A stretch of DNA of 57,612 bases from Chloroflexota bacterium. GTDB taxonomy: Bacteria > Chloroflexota > Anaerolineae > Aggregatilineales > Phototrophicaceae. The DNA lies in the NCBI GenBank assembly GCA_016223085.1, contig JACRPS010000030.1:1-57612 (forward strand), written 5' to 3'. Positions 49,624-57,433 of the stretch are shown one piece after another. A program made the translations under genes and the position numbers. The notes below the pieces were generated by a model. The model did no database searches. It was not told where the DNA came from and saw only the letters and a list, made by a program, of their open reading frames with translations. Position 1 is the first letter of the stretch, and each line of letters begins with the position of its first letter.

Positions 49624-51042
49624 GTGACGCACACCCATTATGATCTGGTTGTCATTGGCTCTGGCCCGGCGGGGGAAAAGGGTGCGGCCCAGGCCGCCTA
49701 TTTTGGTAAAAAAGTGGCGCTGGTGGAGTGCAACCCGTATCCCGGTGGCACGGGCATCAACACCGGCACGGTGCCCTCCAAGACGCTGCGGGAAACGGCA
49801 CTGTATTTTTCCGGACTGCGCCAGCGCGGCCTGTACAGCATTGATTATTCGCTGAAGGACAACCTGACAATTGCCGACTTCATGCACCGCGAACGGGTGG
49901 TGGTGGAGACCGAACGCGACATCGTCCAGCGCAATCTGGACCGCCACAACATCGAGGTCGTTTGGGGCAGGGGACAGGTTCGGGACGCGCACACGGTGCA
50001 GGTTCACCGCCACGACGGGTCGGAAGTGACTCTCGAAACCGACGTCATCCTGATTGCAACCGGCTCATCCCCCTTCCACCCCCCCGATGTGCCGTTTGAC
50101 GGGCAGCGTGTGTTTGACTCCGACTCGATCCTGCGGATGGGCTTCATCCCGCGCACGATGGCCGTCATCGGCGGTGGCGTGATCGGCTCGGAGTATGCTT
50201 CGATGTTCGCCGCGCTGGATATTCAGGTGACGCTGATTGATCGGAATGACCGGATACTGCCGTTTGTGGACCGGGAAATTGTCGCCCGGCTGATGACGCA
50301 TCTGGACGCGCTGGGGTTGCGGCTGCTGCTCAACGAGCAAATCCTGCGCACGGCGGTGGACGACCAGCACGTGCGGCTGGCGCTGAAGTCCGGTGAAGAA
50401 CTGGTGGTGGACTGCGTGCTGTTTGCGTCAGGCCGGCAGGGCAACAGCGCCGGCCTGGGGCTGGAGGCGCTGGGGATTGAAGTCAACGAGCGCGGCTTAA
50501 TTTCCGTCAACGAGAAGTACCAGACCAGCGTGCCGAATATCTATGCCGCCGGCGACGTGATTGGCTTCCCGGCGCTGGCGTCCACCTCGATGGAGCAGGC
50601 GCGGGTGGCGATGGTGCACGCCTTCGACCTGCATTACAAGGTGTACGTCTCGCCGGTCGTGCCGCTGGCGGTTTACACCGTGCCGGAGATTGCGATGGTG
50701 GGGTTATCGGAGGAAGACTGCCAGAAGCAGCAGATTCCGTACCTCGTCGGGCGGGCGGAAAGTGTCAATAACCCGCGCGGGCAGATCATCGGCGATAAGG
50801 GGATGCTCAAGCTGGTGTTTGCCAGCCAGGACAAACGGCTGCTGGGCGTGCATCACATCGGCGAAATGGCATCCGAACTGATTCACATCGGCGCGCGCGT
50901 GATGTCCGAAAACGGCACGATCAACGCCTTCATCCATTCGGTCTATAACTATCCCACGTTGTCCGACATGTACAAATACGCGGCCTATGATGGTCTGGGA
51001 AACTGGGACCGCTGGTGGCACGGGCAGCGCCGGCGGGAATAA
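49624..51042 (+). CDS. sthA: Soluble pyridine nucleotide transhydrogenase (Si-specific, SthA-like)
   Basis: This 472-residue flavoprotein moves hydride between NADPH and NAD+. The FAD motif GSGPAGEKGAAQAA (12-25) and the NAD(P) motif VIGGGVIGSEYASMFAALD are intact. The redox-cysteine pair of dihydrolipoamide dehydrogenase (CxxxxC) is replaced by GINTGTVPSK, as in SthA, where the loop also lacks one cysteine; here both are absent. SSPFHPPDVPFDGQRVFDSD and YNYPTLSDMYKYAAYDGLG match SthA. It starts at GTG with GGCGGAAG upstream. It cannot serve as the E3 missing from the PDH operon. Confidence 0.88.
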   Translation: MTHTHYDLVVIGSGPAGEKGAAQAAYFGKKVALVECNPYPGGTGINTGTVPSKTLRETALYFSGLRQRGLYSIDYSLKDNLTIADFMHRERVVVETERDIVQRNLDRHNIEVVWGRGQVRDAHTVQVHRHDGSEVTLETDVILIATGSSPFHPPDVPFDGQRVFDSDSILRMGFIPRTMAVIGGGVIGSEYASMFAALDIQVTLIDRNDRILPFVDREIVARLMTHLDALGLRLLLNEQILRTAVDDQHVRLALKSGEELVVDCVLFASGRQGNSAGLGLEALGIEVNERGLISVNEKYQTSVPNIYAAGDVIGFPALASTSMEQARVAMVHAFDLHYKVYVSPVVPLAVYTVPEIAMVGLSEEDCQKQQIPYLVGRAESVNNPRGQIIGDKGMLKLVFASQDKRLLGVHHIGEMASELIHIGARVMSENGTINAFIHSVYNYPTLSDMYKYAAYDGLGNWDRWWHGQRRRE

Positions 51043-51060
51043 CACCTCCCGCCGCAGCAA

Positions 51061-52815
51061 TCAAAAGGTATCGAGGCGCTCCCCCGGCGCGAATACGTCC
51101 AGCCAGCCGTTGGCGATCACCAGCCCGCCGGTGGTGCCCAGCGCCAGCGTCGCCTGGCGCAGATCGAAGCGGAACACGCCGTTATCGCCGATGACCCGCG
51201 CGCCGTCCGCCGTGATTTCCAGCGCCGCGCCGTCGTTCAGGCCCAACGCCAGCCGGTCAGGGTGGGCATAGACCAGCGACAGCAGCCGCCCCCAGCGGTT
51301 GTCGCCGGCAACGCGTGGTTCCACCAGCACATCCAGCAGCCCCAGTCCGGCGCGAATGTCGGTGCTGCCTTGAATCAGACTGCCCTGCGTGGCGGCTTCC
51401 AGCGCTACCTTGTCGCCCACCGGTAGCGGCGGATGTGCGGCGTAAACTGCGCCTGCCAGGGCAGCGGCGGCATCGTCCAGTAGCAGCGGCCTGCCGGACA
51501 GCCAGAACGCCTTTAAGAAGGCGAGTTGTTCCGGCTGAATCACGGCTTGATCGTCAAAGCGGACCACAATCGCATCCACCTCGTCGGTTAGCAGTTGCGA
51601 CAGATTGCCACCCGCGCGAATCAGGTCTGGCCCGATCACCCACACGGTCGGATTAGCCTGGCCGGTCAGTTGGCGCAGCCGTTCGATAACAGGATTGGGC
51701 TGTGTTTCAAACGCATCGGGATTGAGTTTCCCACCCAGTATCAATGGTCCCGCGCCGTCCGGCAGTGCCAGCGATGCAAACTCGCGGGCGGCGCTGGCGG
51801 GCAGCGCGGCCAAACTGTGCTGGCGCAGGCGCAGGCTGTAGGAAAAGTCACCGGGTGCCAGCGTGTGGAACAGCACGTTCTGCACACTGAGTATGCCGTC
51901 GTGGTCGAAGGTCGCCGTTTCTGCCGCGCCGTATGTTTCCGCGTCCAGGATACCAATCGTGTACAGGCCAAACACGTCTTCCAGACAGTCGCCGCCGCGC
52001 AGCCGCGCGCCGGTGTAGCTGTCCACCCCAATGCCCACGCGCGGCACGCCCGGCTGTGCCAGCGCATTCAGCAGACGCGGCAGGCGCGACCGCTCCCAGA
52101 AGTGCTGCTCCAGCAGGGCGTCGGTAACGCCGAACGACAGCCCGCGCCGCCGCTGCTGCCACAGGTCCACCATGCCCGCCTGCAAGGCGGCAGCGGCCAG
52201 ATGCTTCTCGGCGGCAAAATCGTCGCCTACCGGCGCGTCAAACCTGTCGGCGCTGTAGCCGCCGATCATCGTCCGCGACTGCACCGCCAGTCCGGCGCTC
52301 GTTCCGGCCACGATCACACCGCGCGCGTAGGCCGCCGCCAGCGCCGCTTCCAGCGGCGTGCCGTGAAGCGCCTGCATCGCAATCGCCTGATCGCCCCCCA
52401 GGATAAATACCGCGTCCAGATCGGCGCGCTCGTCAAACAGGGCGACATTAACCGGGTCTTCGGCATCGGCGCGGGTCAGCACCGGCGCCAGCGTGACGAT
52501 GCATGGCAGCCCTGCCGACCATTCCTCGCACACCGCCTGTAGCTGCGCCCGGCGTTTGTCCGCGTCGCGCAGGTTCAGGGTGCGTTCCTCGTCGGAAATC
52601 CCGTCCGCGCTGGAAGCAAAGGTGACAGGCAGCACGGCGATATTGAGGCTGCCGTTACCGTTCCGTTCAAGCGCCGCCTCCACCACACCTTGCAGCGTAT
52701 TGGCATAGCCGCCGCCGATGGGAATCAACAGAGGTTCAATGGACTGTGACAAGGTGTGATCTCCCGCAAGCGCCAGGAACAGAGCGAGGGCGACAATGGC
52801 CTGTTTCAGCCGCAT
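51061..52815 (-). CDS. Secreted cyanophycinase-like peptidase (S51) with extra C-terminal domain
   Basis: This 584-residue exported protein has a signal peptide (about 1-24). The S51-type domain (about 25-290) has IPIGGGYA, FILGGDQAIAMQAL, and the nucleophile loop GTSAGLAV (S173), a glutamine-amidotransferase-like fold used by cyanophycinase to cut the beta-Asp-Arg polymer. RRRGLSFGVTDALLEQHFWE and GIGVDSYTG also match the family. The C-terminal 290 residues are an additional unrecognised region with several strands, ending ANGWLDVFAPGERLDTF. GGGGAG lies before the ATG. No cyanophycin synthetase is in the window, so it may act on another polymer or peptide outside the cell. Confidence 0.8.
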   Translation of the reverse strand: MRLKQAIVALALFLALAGDHTLSQSIEPLLIPIGGGYANTLQGVVEAALERNGNGSLNIAVLPVTFASSADGISDEERTLNLRDADKRRAQLQAVCEEWSAGLPCIVTLAPVLTRADAEDPVNVALFDERADLDAVFILGGDQAIAMQALHGTPLEAALAAAYARGVIVAGTSAGLAVQSRTMIGGYSADRFDAPVGDDFAAEKHLAAAALQAGMVDLWQQRRRGLSFGVTDALLEQHFWERSRLPRLLNALAQPGVPRVGIGVDSYTGARLRGGDCLEDVFGLYTIGILDAETYGAAETATFDHDGILSVQNVLFHTLAPGDFSYSLRLRQHSLAALPASAAREFASLALPDGAGPLILGGKLNPDAFETQPNPVIERLRQLTGQANPTVWVIGPDLIRAGGNLSQLLTDEVDAIVVRFDDQAVIQPEQLAFLKAFWLSGRPLLLDDAAAALAGAVYAAHPPLPVGDKVALEAATQGSLIQGSTDIRAGLGLLDVLVEPRVAGDNRWGRLLSLVYAHPDRLALGLNDGAALEITADGARVIGDNGVFRFDLRQATLALGTTGGLVIANGWLDVFAPGERLDTF

Positions 52816-52904
52816 GGTGCTCCCCACTGATTCGCGTCGGACATAAAAAGGCGACCGCGCCGGTCGCCTACTCATTGTACTCGATAGACAGATGTTAACA
52901 CCGT

Positions 52905-53222
52905 TTAGATATGCCGTAATGCTGCTTCAACGGCTTCTTTAATGGCGAGGGCCACCGGATGCTCATGGCACGGATAGTTGACGATAATAGGATCGTGGGA
53001 ACGTTCAACCAGATCAAACCGAAGCTGGCCGCGTTCCTCGAACCGGCATTCGTACAGGTGAACGGCAGCGATTTCGCCCATGTAGATGGTCTGGTCGCGT
53101 CGCAGCAGGTTGGAAAACAGATCGTGCCGGCGAATAACCACCCGGTCCGGGTAGAGTGCGACATCAGTGTTCAGGCCGGACAGGGTTCGTACCGGTTGTC
53201 CTGGTATGGCGTGGGTTGCCAT
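52905..53222 (-). CDS. Small bacterial PH-like domain protein
   Basis: This 105-residue soluble protein has the strand order of bacterial PH-like/DUF4429-type domains: TDVALYPDRVVIRRHD, TIYMGEIAAVHLYECRFEER, QLRFDLVERSHD, ending with a helix (HPVALAIKEAVEAALRHI). Function unknown. GGGAGG lies about 6 nt before the ATG, and a good extended -10 precedes it. It lies upstream of the cyanophycinase-like gene on the same strand with a gap of about 90 bp. Confidence 0.6.
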   Translation of the reverse strand: MATHAIPGQPVRTLSGLNTDVALYPDRVVIRRHDLFSNLLRRDQTIYMGEIAAVHLYECRFEERGQLRFDLVERSHDPIIVNYPCHEHPVALAIKEAVEAALRHI

Positions 53223-53258
53223 GTGCCACCTCCCGTAACGATTCCTGCGCCTGTTTTG

Positions 53259-53264
53259 ATTATA
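53259..53264 (-). promoter_or_regulatory. Extended -10 box of the PH-like gene
   Basis: On the minus strand TGCTATAAT forms an extended -10 element (TGN plus TATAAT), 37 nt before the ATG. No strong -35 is needed for such promoters. Confidence 0.6.
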
Positions 53265-53442
53265 GCATAAGATCAGGCTTTCCGGTGATGCGGTTCCACA
53301 CGTGCCAGCACAACAATTAGCGCCTTAGGCCGGGTAGGAACAAAGTTCTAGAACCGCTGCTCTTACTTGAGACAGAAAATGTCACAACCGTAAAAAATTC
53401 CAAAAATTGGGTTTGATTTCTGTTAGTGCCTTGTCGCATATC

Positions 53443-53472
53443 TTGACACATCCAAACAAAACCTCATATAAT
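53443..53472 (+). promoter_or_regulatory. Consensus sigma-70 promoter of the yceD-sigma operon
   Basis: TTGACA (53443-53448), an 18-bp spacer and TATAAT (53467-53472) match the housekeeping consensus fully. It is the strongest promoter in the window. Confidence 0.85.
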
Positions 53473-53553
53473 GCGAACATAATTAGAGCAATTGTTACAA
53501 ATTTACCATCTTCGGTGGTCAGTTTCTGACCGTAAGCCGTGAGACACACCACC

Positions 53554-54060
53554 ATGAGCTATGTCAGCAACCGGGTTCTTAAGATCAATGTCGGGTTTCT
53601 CCTCGCAGACGGCCCGGGACATAGCCACGAAACCGCCTTTGACATCCCGGAAGTGCGCGTTGCCGATGATCTGACCCTGGCCTATGTGCGCGGGCCGCTA
53701 CGCCTGAGCCGTACCAAGGAAGGCATTCTGGTTCAGGGTAAGCTGGATGTGGGTATAACCGGCGAGTGTTACCGCTGCCTGGAACCTGTGACACAGAATG
53801 TCACACTTCAACTGGAAGAACTGTATATCTATCCCCCCCAGCCCGGGGCTGAACTGGTCGTTGACGAAACCGCCAACCTGGACCTGGCGCCGCTGCTGCG
53901 CGACGAGGTGCTGATTATCGCCTCGCGCGGGTTGCTGTGCCGCGAGGACTGCAAGGGGCTGTGTCCCACCTGTGGCACGAACTTAAACGAATCAACCTGT
54001 GACTGCGTTCAGACAGCAGTTGATCCGCGACTGGCGCAGTTGCGTAACCTGCTCAAGTAG
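53554..54060 (+). CDS. yceD: YceD family (DUF177) protein
   Basis: This 168-residue protein has the YceD layout: an N-terminal beta region ([13 protein letters not shown]), [20 protein letters not shown] in the centre, and the C-terminal cysteine set [20 protein letters not shown] with CDC. YceD proteins are linked to ribosome or rRNA metabolism and usually lie beside rpmF. Here rpmF is absent, and a sigma factor gene follows after about 30 bp. The ATG at 53554 was chosen; a GTG five codons upstream is possible. It is driven by the consensus promoter. Confidence 0.85.
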   Translation: MSYVSNRVLKINVGFLLADGPGHSHETAFDIPEVRVADDLTLAYVRGPLRLSRTKEGILVQGKLDVGITGECYRCLEPVTQNVTLQLEELYIYPPQPGAELVVDETANLDLAPLLRDEVLIIASRGLLCREDCKGLCPTCGTNLNESTCDCVQTAVDPRLAQLRNLLK

Positions 54061-54091
54061 TGGTTATTCAGCAAAAAGATGGGGGATCATC

Positions 54092-55198
54092 TTGATTAAC
54101 TACGGTTCTGATTACGACACCGGCCTGGACATGATTCCCGACGTCGACTTCTTTGCCGACGACCTGGCGGAGATCGAGCCGTTTGACGACGTGCTCTTCG
54201 CCGCCGAGGACTTTGACGACGACTTCCCCGAAGACTTCGACGAAGAAGCCGAGTTTGACGACGACCTGGACGAAAATTATGAATTTGTGGATCTGTCGTC
54301 GAGCGACACGGTCGGCCTGTATCTGAAAGAAATGGCGCGCGTCCCGCTGCTCTCCACCGAGGAGGAAGTTGCCCTCGCCGTCAGGCTGGAAACCGGCCTG
54401 GACTGCCAGCGCAAGCTGGCGCAGCACCCCAACAGCCCGCACGCGCTGGAATGGAAGCTCCAGATCGAAGACGGCCTGTGCGCCCGCGAACACCTGATTA
54501 AAGCCAACACCCGGCTGGTGGTCTCCATCGCCAAGAAATACATGTGCCGGGGCGTGCCGTTCCTCGATCTGATTCAGGAAGGCAACCTGGGGCTGATGAA
54601 AGCGGTGGAGAAGTTTGACCACCGGCGCGGCTTCCGCTTCAGTACTTATGCGACGTGGTGGATCCGCCAGACGATCACCCGTGCCATTGCCGATCAGGGC
54701 CGTACCATCCGCGTGCCCGTCCACATGAGCGATCGCATCCGCCGGCTGTACCGCGTGGCGCGCCAGCTTGAGCAGGAATATGGCCGCAAGCCGACCCCCG
54801 ACGAGATCGCGGCGGAAATGGACATCGAACCGCGCAAGGTGCAGTGGATGCTGCGCGTATCGTGGCAGCCGTTGAGCCTGGAACACCCGGTTGGCGACGA
54901 CGAGGACAGCGAACTGGGCAACTTTATCGAAAACGATACCACACTGACGCCGACGCAGGTCGCTTATAACAACCTGCTGCGGGAGAAGATCGAGCAGGTG
55001 CTGGCGACGCTCACCCCCCGCGAGGCGCGGATTCTGCGGCTGCGCTTCGGCCTGCAAAACGGTCGCTGCTACACGCTGGAAGAAGTCGGCCAGAAGTTCG
55101 GCCTGACGCGCGAACGCATCCGCCAGATCGAAGGCCGCGCCCTGCGCCGCCTGCGCCACCCGCGCCGCGCCCGCCAACTGCGCGATTATCTGAGCTGA
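54092..55198 (+). CDS. RNA polymerase primary-type sigma factor (RpoD/SigA-like)
   Basis: This 368-residue group 1/2 sigma-70 factor begins with a highly acidic stretch of about 60 residues ([20 protein letters not shown]), then region 1.2 ([19 protein letters not shown]), region 2 ([20 protein letters not shown] to [20 protein letters not shown]), region 3 ([20 protein letters not shown]), and region 4 ([36 protein letters not shown]). Region 2.4 residues match housekeeping sigmas that read TATAAT. The likely start is TTG at 54092, with GGGGGA 5 nt upstream; the next ATG, at 54131, lacks a site. A terminator palindrome follows. Confidence 0.9.
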   Translation: MINYGSDYDTGLDMIPDVDFFADDLAEIEPFDDVLFAAEDFDDDFPEDFDEEAEFDDDLDENYEFVDLSSSDTVGLYLKEMARVPLLSTEEEVALAVRLETGLDCQRKLAQHPNSPHALEWKLQIEDGLCAREHLIKANTRLVVSIAKKYMCRGVPFLDLIQEGNLGLMKAVEKFDHRRGFRFSTYATWWIRQTITRAIADQGRTIRVPVHMSDRIRRLYRVARQLEQEYGRKPTPDEIAAEMDIEPRKVQWMLRVSWQPLSLEHPVGDDEDSELGNFIENDTTLTPTQVAYNNLLREKIEQVLATLTPREARILRLRFGLQNGRCYTLEEVGQKFGLTRERIRQIEGRALRRLRHPRRARQLRDYLS

Positions 55199-55227
55199 TT
55201 ACAGAACCACCATATAGGTTGATGAGT

Positions 55228-55258
55228 AAGGACACGGCGCGCCGTGTCCTTTTGTTTT
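55228..55258 (+). terminator. Terminator of the sigma factor operon (dispersed palindrome)
   Basis: AAGGACACGGCG and CGCCGTGTCCTT form a perfect 12-bp stem (55228-55251), followed by TTGTTTTG. Confidence 0.75.
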
Positions 55259-55462
55259 GCAATCCATTCGATCAGAACGAACAACAAAACAGCGCCGCGA
55301 GTTCTCACCTCCGGCGCTGCTCATCCTCTAAGGGCACGACATTTTGTGTCCGATATGCGCCAAATTAAGACTCACTGTCGTGCCGCCCTGGGTTCAAACC
55401 CAAGGCTGACGGGAAAACCAGGTCCGCTAAAGGGACTGAAAGCCACTTGCTGAGACAGTATT

Positions 55463-55515
55463 AAGCCCCTTCAGTGGGCTTGGTTGGTTGGCAGCCGGAC
55501 GTTTCAACGTCTGGC
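55463..55515 (+). repeat. Two-hairpin dispersed module (GCCGGACGTT type), second copy
   Basis: AAGCCC/GGGCTT around CTTCAGT (55463-55481) is followed by GCCGGACGTT and AACGTCTGGC arms (55494-55515). The same order occurs inverted at 16675-16725. Confidence 0.6.
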
Positions 55516-55547
55516 AGCAGTGGGCACAATCCTTGACCTGGTACACA

Positions 55548-55573
55548 TAGGACACGATGTATCGTGTCCCTAC
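55548..55573. repeat. Dispersed palindrome, GGACACGAT arms
   Basis: GGACACGAT and ATCGTGTCC pair perfectly around GT, flanked by TA and CTACA. It lies just after the mqnC stop on the minus strand. Confidence 0.65.
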
Positions 55574-55589
55574 AACTGGTAACTGAAAA

Positions 55590-56825
55590 CTACTCAATCA
55601 GCGTCAGTTCCGCCCAGTTGCCCTGTTTGGCCGCTGCCGCGCTGATGGCCTCTATCGTCTTCAATTCTTCGTCATCTTCCGGTTTCTCGAACACCTTCAG
55701 CACGTCGTAATTGGTGTTGCGCTGCGCCGGGATAAAACCGGCCTCGCGGATTTGCCGGTGAATCTCGCGCGGCAGCATCACCGGGCTGACCTTCGTAATC
55801 GCGCCCGCCGACGACACCACGTTTTCCTCGATCATGGTGCTGCCAAAATCGTCGCAGCCGAAGTGCAGCGCCATCTGCCCGACCTTCGCGCCCTGCGTCG
55901 GCCAACTGGCGCTGATGTGCGGCAGGTTGTCGAGGAAGATACGGGCAATCGCTGTATGGCGCAGGTATTCGGTGCTGGTCGCGCCGTATTCGCTGGCGAA
56001 GCGACTGCGCGCCAGCGGTGTGTTTTCGATCTGCACCGACCAGCTAATGAAGGCGTTGAAGCCGTTGCCAAAGCGGTTCAGGCTGTCGTCCTGCTCGTCG
56101 CGCAGGCGTTGCAGGTGGTTCATCCGGTGGCGCAGTTCCTCGCGGAAGCCGATCACCATCGTCGCCGTTGTAATCAGGCCGAGTTCGTGCGCCACTTTCA
56201 TCACACCGAACCAGTCGTCCGTCATGATCTTTTTGGGTGATACGCGCCTGCGAATCTCGTCGTCCAGGATTTCGCCACCGCCGCCGGGCAGCCCTTGCAG
56301 GCCAACCGCCTTCAACTGGCTCAACACCTCGCGCCAGCTTAAGCCGCTGATTTCGCCCATGTACTGGATTTCGCTGGGCGAGAAGGCGTTAATTTCGATG
56401 GCCGGGTAGGTGCGGTGAATCCAGTCCACCAGATCGAGATAGTAGTCGAACGGCAGATCAGGATTGTGGCCGCCCTGCATCAGGATGCGGGTCGCGCCCA
56501 GTTTTAACGCTTCTTCGATCTTCTGTCCCAGCACGTGTTTGCTGTTGACGTAGCCCTTCTTGGTGTCGCCCGGCAGCGCATAAAAATTGCAGAACTGGCA
56601 GTCCGTCACGCACACATTGGTGTAGTTGATGTTGCGGTCAATTAGGTACGTCACCCGGTCGCCGGGCACAAGCTGCTGGCGGCGGGCGTTGGCGGCTTCG
56701 CCCAGATCGAGCAAATCGGCGTGCCGGTACAGGAATAGGCCTTCGTCGTAGCTGATGCGCCCGCCATCGTGGACACGGGCAAGTATCTGGTCAATCTGCG
56801 CCTGTATGCTGGCACCGGTTGTCAT
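55590..56825 (-). CDS. mqnC: Dehypoxanthine futalosine cyclase (radical SAM)
   Basis: This 411-residue radical SAM enzyme makes cyclic dehypoxanthine futalosine in the futalosine route to menaquinone. The cluster motif CVTDCQFC has C72, C76 and C79, followed by NFYALPGDTKKGYV. Hallmark MqnC blocks are RILMQGGHNPDLPFDYY, AVGLQGLPGGGGEILDDEIR, ATMVIGFREELRHRMNHLQ and HFGCDDFGSTMIEENVVSSA. GGAG lies 8 nt before the ATG. It follows the DUF6624 gene by 5 bp, so the two are co-transcribed. Other mqn genes are not in the window. Confidence 0.93.
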   Translation of the reverse strand: MTTGASIQAQIDQILARVHDGGRISYDEGLFLYRHADLLDLGEAANARRQQLVPGDRVTYLIDRNINYTNVCVTDCQFCNFYALPGDTKKGYVNSKHVLGQKIEEALKLGATRILMQGGHNPDLPFDYYLDLVDWIHRTYPAIEINAFSPSEIQYMGEISGLSWREVLSQLKAVGLQGLPGGGGEILDDEIRRRVSPKKIMTDDWFGVMKVAHELGLITTATMVIGFREELRHRMNHLQRLRDEQDDSLNRFGNGFNAFISWSVQIENTPLARSRFASEYGATSTEYLRHTAIARIFLDNLPHISASWPTQGAKVGQMALHFGCDDFGSTMIEENVVSSAGAITKVSPVMLPREIHRQIREAGFIPAQRNTNYDVLKVFEKPEDDEELKTIEAISAAAAKQGNWAELTLIE

Positions 56826-56830
56826 AACAA

Positions 56831-57424
56831 TTACTCCATTTCCCCTTTTGAACGATTATCATCTATTGTTGCCGCCTGCTGGACTTTCGTTTCAAGGTCA
56901 ACCCGTTCTTTTGATTGTCCCAGATGTTCGGCCATTGGCGGCAGTCCCATCGCTGCCCGGCGTTTGTCCACCTGTTCCGGGTCATCAATTGTCCAGGGAA
57001 TCAGTTGACCATTATCATCCCCGACCAGGATTGAGCCATAGATTTGCGGTTCGCCTTTTTGCATACGAACTCGATCGGTGAGCGTTGCCAGATGGCGACC
57101 GGGCACTTCGCCGGCTTTATAGGCTGCTTCTAATAACGGCAGACAGCGTTCTTGAAGTTCAGGGTCCAGGATGGCATGCTGCACAACCAGCCACGCGGCC
57201 TCGCCCCCATCATCGCCCACCAGACTCCGCCCCGGCCACCCGTACTGCTCAATAATCCCCCGCATCAGCGCATTGTTCCGGCTATGCACAGTGGCCATAT
57301 CCGGGTGATAATGGTCTTTGGGTAAGTGCGGGCCATAGAGTTGTCCGGCGTCTATTAATCTCCGGCGCGTGTCCAGGTCGTCGGCCTGCATTCTCAGGAG
57401 CTGGTAACGGAGTTCCTCGTTCAC
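56831..57424 (-). CDS. DUF6624-like protein
   Basis: This 197-residue soluble protein matches the pattern I recall for DUF6624: MATVHSRNNALMRGIIEQYG, WPGRSLVGDDGGEAAWLVVQ, HAILDPELQERCLPLLEAAY, AGEVPGRHLATLTDRVRMQK, then GEPQIYGS. Function unknown. It starts at GTG with AGGA about 8 nt upstream, nine bases after the preceding VOC-type gene, and its stop is 5 bp before mqnC. The three genes form a tight run on the minus strand. Confidence 0.8.
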   Translation of the reverse strand: MNEELRYQLLRMQADDLDTRRRLIDAGQLYGPHLPKDHYHPDMATVHSRNNALMRGIIEQYGWPGRSLVGDDGGEAAWLVVQHAILDPELQERCLPLLEAAYKAGEVPGRHLATLTDRVRMQKGEPQIYGSILVGDDNGQLIPWTIDDPEQVDKRRAAMGLPPMAEHLGQSKERVDLETKVQQAATIDDNRSKGEME

Positions 57425-57433
57425 TGTTTAATC

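Larger units (their letters stand above)
53223..53553. other. Divergent regulatory region before yceD
   Basis: No gene is supported. It contains the minus-strand promoter of the PH-like gene (53259-53264) and the strong plus-strand promoter at 53443-53472. A long AT-rich stretch with GTCACAACCG lies between them. Confidence 0.65.
55199..55589. other. Intergenic region rich in palindromes
   Basis: No gene is supported. It holds the terminator palindrome (55228-55258), a decayed copy (about 55330-55351), a hairpin around CCTGGGTTCAAACCCAAGG (55388-55406), a GTCC/GGAC hairpin near 55424, the two-stem module 55463-55515, and a palindrome at 55548-55573. Confidence 0.65.

Noticed and set aside
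54068..55177. 369-codon minus-strand frame opposite the sigma factor
   Set aside because: A mirror of the highly biased sigma coding sequence, with no ribosome site and no family motif.
55383..55411. tRNA-like T-arm around GGTTCAAACCC
   Set aside because: The T-loop-like word is present, but the surrounding bases do not give an acceptor stem, D-arm or anticodon arm. It is better explained as one of several hairpins in this gap.
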